A stretch of 48,331 bases of DNA, taken from contig JAOAKQ010000007.1 in NCBI GenBank assembly GCA_026419835.1, forward strand, positions 1 to 48,331. Reading direction: 5' to 3'. The position numbers and the translations under genes were made by a program. Below the pieces are notes generated by a model that was not told the origin of the DNA, made no database searches, and was given only the letters and a program-made list of their open reading frames with translations. Positions within the stretch are counted from its first letter, which is position 1. Each line of letters begins with the position of its first letter. This DNA comes from Sulfolobales archaeon. Its GTDB lineage: Archaea > Thermoproteota > Thermoprotei_A > Sulfolobales > NBVN01. Below are positions 7,775 through 15,613 of the stretch, piece after piece.

Positions 7775-8480
7775 CTACGAATATCCCCAGAAGCTTGCTG
7801 AAGTCCGCGGCGTCTATAGGCTTAAAGTAGACTTCATCACCAGGAGAGATAGGTATAGGTGGATTCCTCCTGTAGTCAAACATAGTCAGAGGCGTTCTTC
7901 CCACCAACCTCCAGCCCCCCGGACTCTCTAAGCCGTACACTCCAGTCATCTTACCAGCAACGCCCACGGAGCCGGCCGGTATCTTAACTCTCGGAGTCTC
8001 CAGCCTCGGTGCTGCTATAGACGGATCTACCTCCCCCATGTAGACGAACCCGGGAGTGAAGCCGAGAGTTATTACCGTATACCTCCTAGAAGAGTGAATC
8101 CTGACTACCTCATCTTCAGCTAGCTTTGACCAAGCTGCGATGAATTGGAGGTCTGGGCCGAATTCTCCTCCATACACTACAGGTATTGTGAACTTTCTAG
8201 ATCTGTAGAGGTCTTCAACGTCTACATCTCTACACCACAGCCATAAGTCTCGAATTCTACGTGCTAACGACTCACCGCTCACTTTTCTCGGGTCGTAATG
8301 TATTGCTATAGATGAAACTCCAGGAACGACTTCAGTAATCTGATTCGATAATTCACTCTTGATTGAGTAGTAGAGTTTATGTATCTCTCTAGCACAATCT
8401 AGGCTGACCTCCTCACATACGTCAACATGGATTACGTAGCCTCCACTTCTAACTACTCTAAGATCTCTCCGAGTAGACAT
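7758..8480 (-). CDS. pxpB: 5-oxoprolinase subunit B (KipI-like)
   Basis: This 240-residue protein is of the KipI / allophanate hydrolase subunit 1 family. The diagnostic C-terminal half reads GFTPGFVYMGEVDPSIAAPR, then VKIPAGSVGVAG, then YGLESPGGWRLVGRTPLTMF. In KipI-type proteins the N-terminal domain contacts partners and this cyclophilin-like domain binds the C subunit. It sits 3 nt after pxpA and overlaps pxpC, so the three subunits are probably made from one transcript. Confidence 0.9.
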   Translation of the reverse strand: MSTRRDLRVVRSGGYVIHVDVCEEVSLDCAREIHKLYYSIKSELSNQITEVVPGVSSIAIHYDPRKVSGESLARRIRDLWLWCRDVDVEDLYRSRKFTIPVVYGGEFGPDLQFIAAWSKLAEDEVVRIHSSRRYTVITLGFTPGFVYMGEVDPSIAAPRLETPRVKIPAGSVGVAGKMTGVYGLESPGGWRLVGRTPLTMFDYRRNPPIPISPGDEVYFKPIDAADFSKLLGIFVGDYSG

Positions 8481-8483
8481 AGC

Positions 8484-9266
8484 CTACACTAATTCAGCAA
8501 TAGGTTTTAACACTACACCTGCTTCTCTCAACTTCTGATTTACCGCTCTAGCTATCTCAATAGCTCCAGGACTATCGCCATGTATGCAGAGAGTGTGAGC
8601 TCTCACCTCGATAGTTCTACCATCTACCGTAGTTACAGCATCCTTATCGACTATAGATACAACCCTCTCGAGAATCTTCTCGATATCTGTGATTAGAGCT
8701 CCTGGAACACCTCTCGGAGCTAGTCTACCGTCAGATGTGTAGCCTCTATCTATAAATGCTTCGAAAGCAACTCTGAGTCCTAGTTCTTCAGCCGCTCTCG
8801 CCATAGCTGAACCGTAGGGAGCTACGAGCACGAGTCTGGAGTCGTAGGAGTGTACCGCTTCGGCTAGTGCTCTAGCGTATTCCTCTCTAACCCAAGCCAT
8901 ATTGTATAGAGCACCGTGTGCTTTTACATGCTGCATCCTCATACCTTCAACCTTCAGAAACGCGTTGAGAGCGCCGAGCTGGTAGATTACGTAAGACTTT
9001 AGCTCGTCTGTGGTGACAGAGATCTCCCTCCGCCCGAACCCCATTAAGTCTGGAAAGCCTGGGTGAGCACCGATAGACACGCCGAGAGACCTAGCTAACT
9101 TGATGGACCTCCATATGCTGACCGGGTCACCTGCGTGAAAACCACACGCTATATTAGCCGAGGTTACGTAGCGAAAGAGCTGCGTCTCATCGACTAAGAC
9201 CCACCTCCCGAAAGACTCTCCAGCGTCTGTATTGAGATCTATTCTCCTAGCCGTGTAACTCACCAA
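8484..9266 (-). CDS. pxpA: 5-oxoprolinase subunit A (LamB/YcsF family)
   Basis: This 260-residue LamB/YcsF-family protein has the N-terminal signature DLNTDAGESFG, the ANIACGFHAGDP motif, HPGFPDLMGFGRR and VKAHGALYN. PxpA is the large subunit of the prokaryotic 5-oxoprolinase. The start is TTG 9266 or GTG 9263. A minus-strand TATA box at 9283-9298 puts the transcript start within a few bases of it, so the message is probably leaderless. It is the first gene of the pxp operon and is divergent from the symporter genes at 9330. Confidence 0.92.
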   Translation of the reverse strand: MVSYTARRIDLNTDAGESFGRWVLVDETQLFRYVTSANIACGFHAGDPVSIWRSIKLARSLGVSIGAHPGFPDLMGFGRREISVTTDELKSYVIYQLGALNAFLKVEGMRMQHVKAHGALYNMAWVREEYARALAEAVHSYDSRLVLVAPYGSAMARAAEELGLRVAFEAFIDRGYTSDGRLAPRGVPGALITDIEKILERVVSIVDKDAVTTVDGRTIEVRAHTLCIHGDSPGAIEIARAVNQKLREAGVVLKPIAELV

Positions 9267-9282
9267 GAGCTTCTCGCCGCAT

Positions 9283-9317
9283 CTTTAATAAGTATAAGCA
9301 CCTAGAATCTTTTTAAA
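9283..9317. promoter_or_regulatory. divergent promoters for the pxp operon and the symporter genes
   Basis: On the minus strand GCTTATACTTATTAAAG (9283-9298) is a TATA region about 25 nt before pxpA. On the plus strand TCTTTTTAAA (9308-9317) is a TATA box for the small membrane protein and symporter. With only a few bases between them, one regulator could control both directions. Confidence 0.4.
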
Positions 9318-9329
9318 TCCAACCTGTGA

Positions 9330-9572
9330 ATGGGGAGTGGTGGGAATTTGACTCAATCGGCGGCTGCTGGCAAATCTAGTAGAAGAGAATTTCTCTTCAT
9401 TGTAATTGTAGTAGTTGTATGGACTGCGGCCTTCGGTGTCTACTTCGTGAATAGTCCATCACCATCGCTTTGGAGTTTGAGTAGTGCTTACGCATACTCA
9501 CTGATGTGGTGGTTGATAGCCATGCTCGTCTTCATAGCTTACACTATATACGACCTTGCTAGAGGTGGTTGA
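9330..9572 (+). CDS. small two-helix partner of a sodium:solute symporter
   Basis: This protein of up to 80 residues has two membrane helices, EFLFIVIVVVVWTAAFGVYF and SLMWWLIAMLVFIAYTIYDL. Small proteins of this shape are commonly encoded directly before SSS-family symporters, as here, where the next gene begins inside its stop region. The TATA box at 9308-9317 would start transcription near 9338, after the ATG at 9330. The real start may therefore be TTG 9348, which would also begin the more usual polar N-terminus. Function is inferred from context only. Confidence 0.7.
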   Translation: MGSGGNLTQSAAAGKSSRREFLFIVIVVVVWTAAFGVYFVNSPSPSLWSLSSAYAYSLMWWLIAMLVFIAYTIYDLARGG

Positions 9573-9573
9573 G

Positions 9574-11112
9574 GTGGAGGCGTGGCAGACGACAACTGCT
9601 ATAGTATTGCTGTACTGCGCATTAGTGCTAGTAATTGGCTATGTCTCTGGGAAGGTCCTGAAAAAGAGTCTCGAAGACTTCTACGTATTGAGTAGGAAGG
9701 CCGGCACCGTCGTCACCTTCCTGGCAACCGCTTCCACGTATCACAGTGCTTTCGCGTTTCTAACGAGTGTCGCTGTTTTCGCTACCGCCGGCATAACCTT
9801 CTGGGTAGGGTCCTCAGCGTGGACAACTATGGCTGCTGTTTTCATGTATCTTGTCGGAGTTAGATTAATGAAGCTCGGTAGGGTTAGAGGCCACATATCT
9901 CCAGCTGACGGCTTAGCAGACTTCTACAAAAGTGAGCTGCTCAGAGTTCTTGTCGCAGCGATAATGGCTCTCTTCATTATAGCCTACATAGTCGTTCAAG
10001 CGGTCGGACTCGGCTTAATCCTCGATATCGGTAGCAACGGTGTGATTCCTTACGCCTACGGCTCTCTACTGCTAATGCTGGTGGCCACAGTCTATATGGC
10101 TTTAGGTGGTCTTAGAGCTGCTTACTGGACTGACGTTCTACAGGGGGTCTGGATGTATCTTGGAATAGCTTTAGCGGGAGTCCTGATGCTGCATAGCGTA
10201 GCTGCTGGAGGTCTACCGGAGGTTATGGATAGACTCAGAGAGTTGAATCCGAGATTACTCACTATGAATTGGGGACCTGAAATGCTTTTAGGCACTATAA
10301 TGATTTTCGGACCAGGTCTAATGCTGCTACCGCACCTATGGATAAAGTTCTACGTAGCTAAAGACGAGAAGGTGCTGAAGGCTTCAGCTCTCGGTACAGC
10401 TCTCTACCTATCATCGTACTACATCCCGGCGGCTATGGTGGGGCTGGCGGCGGCCGTTATAAATGCGGTTGGACTACCGGGGGTCTTGGAGAAGGGCTTC
10501 ATTTCAGCACTCACAGCTAAGTACGGAAGCGCAGACGCCGTCATGGCGACAATGATCGTTAAATTCCTCCACCCAGTAGTAGCGGGCTTTCTCCTAGCTG
10601 GTGCGGCAGCTGCGGCTATGTCCACCCTGGATTCATTCCTTGGTTCAACATCTCTACTTCTGACCAGAGACATATATCAGAGATACGTAAGACCTGGAAA
10701 ACCTGAAAGTGAGTACGTCCTAGTTAGTAGACTGCTGATGTTTGTGTGGATGTTGATAGGGTGGTATCTCGCTGTTTTAAGACCTGGGCTGATATTCGAT
10801 ATAACAGCAATACCGGTCGCCGGAGGTCTTCAGTTAGTGCCGATGACGCTGCAGATGGTCATACCAAAGAAGAAGATTATAAATAAGCATGGAGCTGTCG
10901 CCGGCTTTGTTGTTGGGTCAATTCTTGTCACTCTATTCACAGTTCAGACAGGTAAGTACTTCAGAATGCCTATCACCTACCATGCTGCTGTCGCTGGACT
11001 CATCGGCCTCGCAGCTAACATCGCCGTTACCTTGATTGTAAGCACTCTAACTAAACCGACGCAAGAAGAAGTAAAGATATTTGAAGAGTATAAGAAAACC
11101 CTCTATTCGTAG
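9574..11112 (+). CDS. sodium:solute symporter (SSS family)
   Basis: This protein of about 512 residues has some 13 hydrophobic segments. It shows SSS-family signatures: KSLEDFYVLSRKAGTVVTFL near the N-terminus, GLRAAYWTDVLQGVWMYLG in the middle, and AGAAAAAMSTLDSFLGSTSL (about residues 340-370), the usual A-A-M-S-T-x-D sodium-site helix. GTG 9574 has AGAGGTGG at good spacing; TTG 9556 and GTG 9565 are longer options. It is translationally coupled to the small partner gene and divergent from pxpABC, so uptake of 5-oxoproline or a related acid is a reasonable guess. The sequence itself does not show the substrate. Confidence 0.88.
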   Translation: MEAWQTTTAIVLLYCALVLVIGYVSGKVLKKSLEDFYVLSRKAGTVVTFLATASTYHSAFAFLTSVAVFATAGITFWVGSSAWTTMAAVFMYLVGVRLMKLGRVRGHISPADGLADFYKSELLRVLVAAIMALFIIAYIVVQAVGLGLILDIGSNGVIPYAYGSLLLMLVATVYMALGGLRAAYWTDVLQGVWMYLGIALAGVLMLHSVAAGGLPEVMDRLRELNPRLLTMNWGPEMLLGTIMIFGPGLMLLPHLWIKFYVAKDEKVLKASALGTALYLSSYYIPAAMVGLAAAVINAVGLPGVLEKGFISALTAKYGSADAVMATMIVKFLHPVVAGFLLAGAAAAAMSTLDSFLGSTSLLLTRDIYQRYVRPGKPESEYVLVSRLLMFVWMLIGWYLAVLRPGLIFDITAIPVAGGLQLVPMTLQMVIPKKKIINKHGAVAGFVVGSILVTLFTVQTGKYFRMPITYHAAVAGLIGLAANIAVTLIVSTLTKPTQEEVKIFEEYKKTLYS

Positions 11113-11212
11113 TGGCTTAAGCTCATCTATATTTTTCAATAGCTTGCTTTCTATATCTATCTCGATTAGGCTAGAGATTGCTGAGGGAGCGTGCCTCCTT
11201 CCGCTGTTTAGA

Positions 11213-11220
11213 GTTTTTAT
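11213..11220 (+). promoter_or_regulatory. TATA box of the nitrilase-family gene
   Basis: TTTTTATA lies about 35 nt before the TTG at 11252. The predicted transcript would begin near 11243, which argues against the longer reading that starts at 11081. Confidence 0.4.
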
Positions 11221-11251
11221 AGCTTACTCTCGATGTGGTCTGTGGGAGTTC

Positions 11252-12067
11252 TTGGGTAGGTATCTGAGAGTTGGGATTCTGCAGTTCGGTTCATCTACAG
11301 ATAAAATCAGAAACTTAGAGAGGATCTTCTCCATAGCGAAGAAAGTCGAAGCTGATGTAGTAGTCCTTCCCGAGTATTCTATGTTTACTATAGAGAATCT
11401 GAGCCCACCTGAAGTTCACGAGAGATCTGAAGACTTAGATGGCTTCTACCTCTCGGAGTTTAGGAGATTTGCTAGAGAGAACTCTGTCTACGTTCTCACC
11501 ACTATACTTGAGAGAGCTTCTTACCCTAAGGTGTTCAACACAGCCGTCCTCGTATCCCCCCGCGAGGAAATCGTCGCTATCTACAGAAAGATCCACCTCT
11601 TTAACGCATACGGAGTGAGAGAATCTGACTACATGGTGGCTGGAGATAGTCCGAGCGAAGTCGCTGATTTAGCTGGTGTTAGAGCTGCTATTGCGATATG
11701 CTTCGACCTGAGGTTCCCAGAGCTATTCAGGTACTACGCCCTCCAAGGTGCTGAAGTGGTTTTCATCCCATCAGCTTGGTACAGCGGCCCCCTGAAGGAG
11801 GAAACACTAGAGTTCCTATCTAGGAGTAGAGCGAGTGAGAACACCTACTACCTAGTAGTAGCTAATCAGTTCGGGCAGAAGTTCACCGGGAGAAGCATGG
11901 TCGTCGACCCACTCGGAGTAGTACTGCTAGACCTAGGCATAGGGGAGAAGTACGTTGAGTTCGAAATAGACCTGGACTACGTATACGAAGTCAGGAGAAC
12001 GCTACCACTCCTAAGTTTAAGAAGAGAGGACATATACACTCTTAAGTTTATTCCAAGAAACACGTAG
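11252..12067 (+). CDS. nitrilase-superfamily carbon-nitrogen hydrolase
   Basis: The protein has about 272 residues, and the catalytic triad of the superfamily is visible when counted from TTG 11252: E41 in VVLPEYSM, K113 in IYRKIHLFN and C150 in AICFDLRFPELFR. Family members hydrolyse amides such as omega-amides, N-carbamoyl amines or other small carbon-nitrogen bonds. The frame is open upstream to 11081, but those residues overlap the symporter end and a TATA box. I therefore place the start at TTG 11252, preceded by GGAG. It lies downstream of the pxp and symporter genes and may belong to the same amide or amino acid use. The exact substrate is unknown. Confidence 0.85.
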   Translation: MGRYLRVGILQFGSSTDKIRNLERIFSIAKKVEADVVVLPEYSMFTIENLSPPEVHERSEDLDGFYLSEFRRFARENSVYVLTTILERASYPKVFNTAVLVSPREEIVAIYRKIHLFNAYGVRESDYMVAGDSPSEVADLAGVRAAIAICFDLRFPELFRYYALQGAEVVFIPSAWYSGPLKEETLEFLSRSRASENTYYLVVANQFGQKFTGRSMVVDPLGVVLLDLGIGEKYVEFEIDLDYVYEVRRTLPLLSLRREDIYTLKFIPRNT

Positions 12068-12219
12068 GTTCCGCTCCCAAAGCTTCCATAACCCTCTAGA
12101 GCTCCTAGATCTGCGTGGAACCTCTCGGTTGGAACAATGAAGCATGGATCCGTGGTTAAAGAAGCTTCGAGCAGCATTCTGCGTGTTACTACAGCTATCT
12201 AAAGCGAAACTACGATTCT

Positions 12220-12762
12220 CTACTCGATCTTAATTTCTCTTTCTTCTCCTCTCGGCCTCTTCTTCTTGAGCTCCACTTCTAGCACTCCGTTTCTGTAGGT
12301 CGCTTTAGCTGTAGATATGTCTACCTCGGCCGGTAGGTCCACCTCCTTGTGGTACTTCTTGTGGTTACTGGCTTTAATTATCAGCTTGAGCCCGGAGGTC
12401 TTCAAGCTTATCTTATCCTTCTCAACTCCCGGAAGCTCGGCCACAACCCTGACCTTGTCCTCTTCGTCGATGACGTCTACTATCGGTTCGACCTCCTCGG
12501 AGATCTTGGGTGCCCTGCCGACCCTCCTGACGTTCCCGAACTCCTTCACCCTGGGGACCCCGTCAGGCCCTATGGTTATCTCGAAGCCCCACACGTAAGG
12601 CTTTCCTATCATGGACCTGTAGCGCTCTAACCCGAATTCAGGAATACCCTCCATCTCCTTCACAAACCTCCTCATCTCGTCGTCGAATCTCTTCATCACC
12701 TCCCTGAGGAGCTTGTTTATTAGCTCGAACGGGTCCTCCTCATCTCTTCTCCGCCTACTCAC
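12220..12762 (-). CDS. small heat shock protein, Hsp20/alpha-crystallin family
   Basis: This 180-residue protein has a C-terminal alpha-crystallin domain (about 85-180) with DKVRVVAELPGVEKDKISLK and the closing GVLEVELKKKRP. An acidic and basic N-terminal region (RRRRDEEDPFELINKLLREV) helps oligomer formation in such proteins. Hsp20 proteins hold unfolding proteins without ATP. GTG 12762 follows a minus-strand TATA box at 12790-12800 with almost no leader. It is divergent from the ABC transporter genes. Confidence 0.9.
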   Translation of the reverse strand: MSRRRRDEEDPFELINKLLREVMKRFDDEMRRFVKEMEGIPEFGLERYRSMIGKPYVWGFEITIGPDGVPRVKEFGNVRRVGRAPKISEEVEPIVDVIDEEDKVRVVAELPGVEKDKISLKTSGLKLIIKASNHKKYHKEVDLPAEVDISTAKATYRNGVLEVELKKKRPRGEEREIKIE

Positions 12763-12838
12763 AGATAGCCCCGAAGAAGTTGACTAACCGATTAATAAGT
12801 CTTCAAGTAAACGCTGGGAGAAGTTACTTACTCGAGGA

Positions 12839-12847
12839 CTATTTAAA
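12839..12847 (+). promoter_or_regulatory. TATA box of the first ABC importer gene set
   Basis: CTATTTAAA at 12839-12847 predicts a transcript start near 12869. That falls upstream of the signal-peptide-like coding sequence but gives no standard start codon in the right frame. Confidence 0.45.
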
Positions 12848-12864
12848 CGACGCACCAGTAGCTA

Positions 12865-14754
12865 CTGTTAGGCTCGAATTATGGGATAGGTCCAAGAAGG
12901 GTCTTCATAGTTCTAACTACGCTAGTCCTATCACTGAGCGTTGCCGGACCCCACACCAGCGTTCTAGCCGCTCAGGAGGTAGTTCTAAGACTCGGCATGC
13001 CGGACCACATAGACAACTTCAACCCACTCATAGGTCTCTTTGCTGCGGCTGGATACGTTAGAGGAATGCTCTACGACCCACTGATATACATATCGGCTAA
13101 CGGAACTTACATACCCTGGCTAGCGGAGTCCTACACTGTAGACCCGGAGAAGCTCTTAATAAGGTTCGTACTTAGGCGCGGAGCTCACTGGCACGACGGC
13201 ACCCCGATAACGGCTCACGACGTCGAGTTCACCTTCAACCTAATCATAGCTTCCAACTGCAGCGATAAGCTAGATAAATGGGGCTTGAGGAAGTACATAG
13301 AGCACGTTAAGGCCCTGGACGAGAGAACCGCGGAGTTCAAGCTGAAGGAGCCCTACGCACCGGCGCTGTTCTACGTAGGCTCCCTAATACCGCCGCTCCC
13401 GAGGCACGTATGGTCCAAGGTGGACCCGACGACTTTCAAGAACCTAGATAATCCGATCGGTAGCGGCCCCTTCGAGTTCTTGAAGTACACGCCCGGAGTC
13501 TCAATTGAGCTGGTGGCCAACGAGAAGTACTACAGAGGCAGACCTAGGGTAGACAGGATGGTGATAGTTCTATACAAGAGCACGGACGCTCTCATGCTGG
13601 ACCTACAGGCTAGAAACATAGACGCTATAACCGCTACTACCGTAGCTCCAGAGCTCGTCCCAACACTCCTCAGAGATCCGGACATAAGGCTAGTAGAGCT
13701 CACTCACACTGCTTCTCTCAGATTCATTGGGTTCAACAACGATAAGTACCCGTTCTCCCTGAGGGAATTCAGAGAGGCGATCGCCTACGCAATAGATAAG
13801 GAAGCCGTCGTTAGAATAGTCATGCTCGGTTACGGATACGCGGCGGCCGATGGGTGGGTCCAGCCACTCTTCGGTATCTGGTACAACCCGGCTGTGAAGT
13901 ACAGAAGACAGAACTTCACTAAAGCTATCGAGATGCTCAACAAGCTGGGGTTCATCGACAGGGATGGAGATGGCATTAGGGAGACACCTAATGGCACTGT
14001 GCTCAGATTCAAGGTTCTCATCATATCCGGTCTCGCAGAATTCGAGAGAACGGCTGAGCTAGTCGCCGGGTGGCTCAAGAGGATAGGTATAGATGCCGCT
14101 GTGGAGGCTCAGGCTCTCGGAACGGTAGACCAGAGAGAGGGTGTTGGAGATTTCGATATAGGGTTCATGGGCATAGGGATGGCCGTGACGACGGACCTGG
14201 ACTTCTATCTCTACGAGAGATTCCACAGCTCGCAGGCACCTCCAATAGGAACGTACGCTCCGAGAAACTGGTTCAGGTACAGGAACCCGGAGGTAGACGC
14301 ACTACTCGAGCAGCAGAGGCAGGCCATAGACCCGGAGAAAAGGCGGGAGATCGTGTGGAGAATACAGGAGGTAATTGCGAGGGACATACCGGCTCTAACC
14401 ATCTACATGAGGACCTTCATCGTAGCCTACAGAACTGAGAGATTCGCAGGGTGGGTAGATTGCGAAGGTCCTACATCGAAGATCTCGGTATTGAACATCT
14501 CGCCGAGAGCGCCGGAGGTTACGACAGTGGTTACTCAGGTAGTTACGACAGTTCCGGTAACTCATGTGAGGGAGGTTACTCAGGTTGTTGGTGGAGCTAC
14601 GGTAGTTCTAACCCAGACCTACGTAGGGACCGTGGTAGTTACGCCCACCATCGCTCAGCCAGCGGGGGTACCGGTTGAGGTGTTTACGCTAGTAGTGGTG
14701 GTCCTCCTAGCTCTACTAGGTAGCGCGCTGTTCTTCGTTATTAGGAGGAGGTAG
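12865..14754 (+). CDS. ABC transporter substrate-binding protein, family 5 (irregular start)
   Basis: This is a peptide or oligosaccharide-type (SBP_bac_5) binding protein. It has HWHDGTPITAHDVEFTFNLI, GSGPFEFLKY, the calcium-like loop DRDGDGIRETPNGT, a Val/Thr-rich stalk and a C-terminal membrane helix plus RRR anchor. The first ATG in frame is 12997, inside the mature domain. The same frame upstream encodes a convincing secretion signal (RRVFIVLTTLVLSLSVAG, 12895-12948) but has no ATG, GTG or TTG between the stop at 12859 and 12997. CTG 12865 near the predicted transcript start is the only near-standard codon. ATG 12881 is in another frame and hits a stop after two codons. An indel that broke the start is likely. 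Confidence 0.8.
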   Translation: MLGSNYGIGPRRVFIVLTTLVLSLSVAGPHTSVLAAQEVVLRLGMPDHIDNFNPLIGLFAAAGYVRGMLYDPLIYISANGTYIPWLAESYTVDPEKLLIRFVLRRGAHWHDGTPITAHDVEFTFNLIIASNCSDKLDKWGLRKYIEHVKALDERTAEFKLKEPYAPALFYVGSLIPPLPRHVWSKVDPTTFKNLDNPIGSGPFEFLKYTPGVSIELVANEKYYRGRPRVDRMVIVLYKSTDALMLDLQARNIDAITATTVAPELVPTLLRDPDIRLVELTHTASLRFIGFNNDKYPFSLREFREAIAYAIDKEAVVRIVMLGYGYAAADGWVQPLFGIWYNPAVKYRRQNFTKAIEMLNKLGFIDRDGDGIRETPNGTVLRFKVLIISGLAEFERTAELVAGWLKRIGIDAAVEAQALGTVDQREGVGDFDIGFMGIGMAVTTDLDFYLYERFHSSQAPPIGTYAPRNWFRYRNPEVDALLEQQRQAIDPEKRREIVWRIQEVIARDIPALTIYMRTFIVAYRTERFAGWVDCEGPTSKISVLNISPRAPEVTTVVTQVVTTVPVTHVREVTQVVGGATVVLTQTYVGTVVVTPTIAQPAGVPVEVFTLVVVVLLALLGSALFFVIRRR

Positions 14755-14763
14755 GTTATCTTC

Positions 14764-15543
14764 ATGTTAAGATATTTTTTACTCAATAGACTCCTGAGAA
14801 TGCTGGTTGTTTTCTTCATAATCGTACTTCTAAACTTCATTCTACCGAGAGCTATGCCCGGGGACCCAGCGTCTATCCTAGCTAACGAGTACAACCTACC
14901 GGCTGAAACCGTTAGAATGCTGAGGACTATGTGGAAACTCGACCGCCTGCTCTGGGAGCAGTTCGTTGCCTACATCGAGAGCTTGTTCACCAGTCGGTGG
15001 GGCTATAGCTACAAGTACTACCCGAGAACCGTCTTCGAGCTAGTTATGGAGAGACGTGATGCTGGCACTCCCAGCGCTACCTCTAATAATAATCCTAGCT
15101 TAAACAACATAGTCCTAGTGCTCGCGTTCTTCGGGTGGTCCGGCTTCGTTAGAGTTGTGAGAGCTCAAGTACTGAGCATTAGGGAGAGGCCCTACGTAGA
15201 GGCTGCTAGAGCCGTTGGCGCGGGTAGCTTCAGGATAATAGCTAAGCACATCCTCCCGCGCGTAGTTCCACTAATAATAGCCAACGTAGTGATAAGTGCT
15301 ACATCGGCTATCCTGACCGAGGCCGGTCTAAGCTTCCTCGGACTCGGGGACCCGACCGTGAAGAGCTGGGGCCAGATCCTGAGGAGAGCTCAAGTAGGTC
15401 ACGCATTCTACCAGGGTCTCTGGCTGTGGGTTTTCGTACCCGGTATGGGGATAGCGCTACTCGGAGCTGGATTCACACTTCTAGGAATAGCTATCGAGGA
15501 GAGGATCAATCCTAAGCTCAGATTCCGAGGAAGGAGGGCCTAG
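14764..15543 (+). CDS. chimeric ABC permease: DppB N-terminus joined to DppC C-terminus by deletion
   Basis: Residues 1-95 match the start of a DppB-type permease (LLNRLLRMLVVFFIIVLLNF, PGDPA, then RTVFELVMER). From about residue 112 to 259 the protein is the C-terminal half of a DppC-type permease, with RERPYVEAARAVGAGSFRII and TEAGLSFLGLGDPTVKSWG. The link (about 15056-15115) reads as DppC only in another frame (VMLALPALPLIIIL). This implies one large deletion plus a second small indel near 15105 that restored the frame. About 1 kb of two neighbouring genes seems lost, so a working two-permease channel cannot be made. It may be a pseudogene or an assembly error. Compare the intact pair at 17583-19432. 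Confidence 0.8.
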   Translation: MLRYFLLNRLLRMLVVFFIIVLLNFILPRAMPGDPASILANEYNLPAETVRMLRTMWKLDRLLWEQFVAYIESLFTSRWGYSYKYYPRTVFELVMERRDAGTPSATSNNNPSLNNIVLVLAFFGWSGFVRVVRAQVLSIRERPYVEAARAVGAGSFRIIAKHILPRVVPLIIANVVISATSAILTEAGLSFLGLGDPTVKSWGQILRRAQVGHAFYQGLWLWVFVPGMGIALLGAGFTLLGIAIEERINPKLRFRGRRA

Positions 15544-15582
15544 GTAGCGAGGAAATTCTCTCGGCTTAGTGTCATCGTGAAG

Positions 15583-15591
15583 TTTAAAAAT
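15583..15591 (+). promoter_or_regulatory. TATA box of the second ABC importer operon
   Basis: TTTAAAAAT is about 26 nt before the GTG at 15614, predicting a leaderless message for the binding protein and the permeases after it. Confidence 0.45.
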
Positions 15592-15613
15592 CTTTATACT
15601 AAATTAACCTCGG

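Noticed and set aside
12780-13061. 93-codon plus-strand frame before the first binding protein
   Set aside because: It overlaps the signal peptide region in another frame, has no domain, and starts upstream of the TATA box at 12839.
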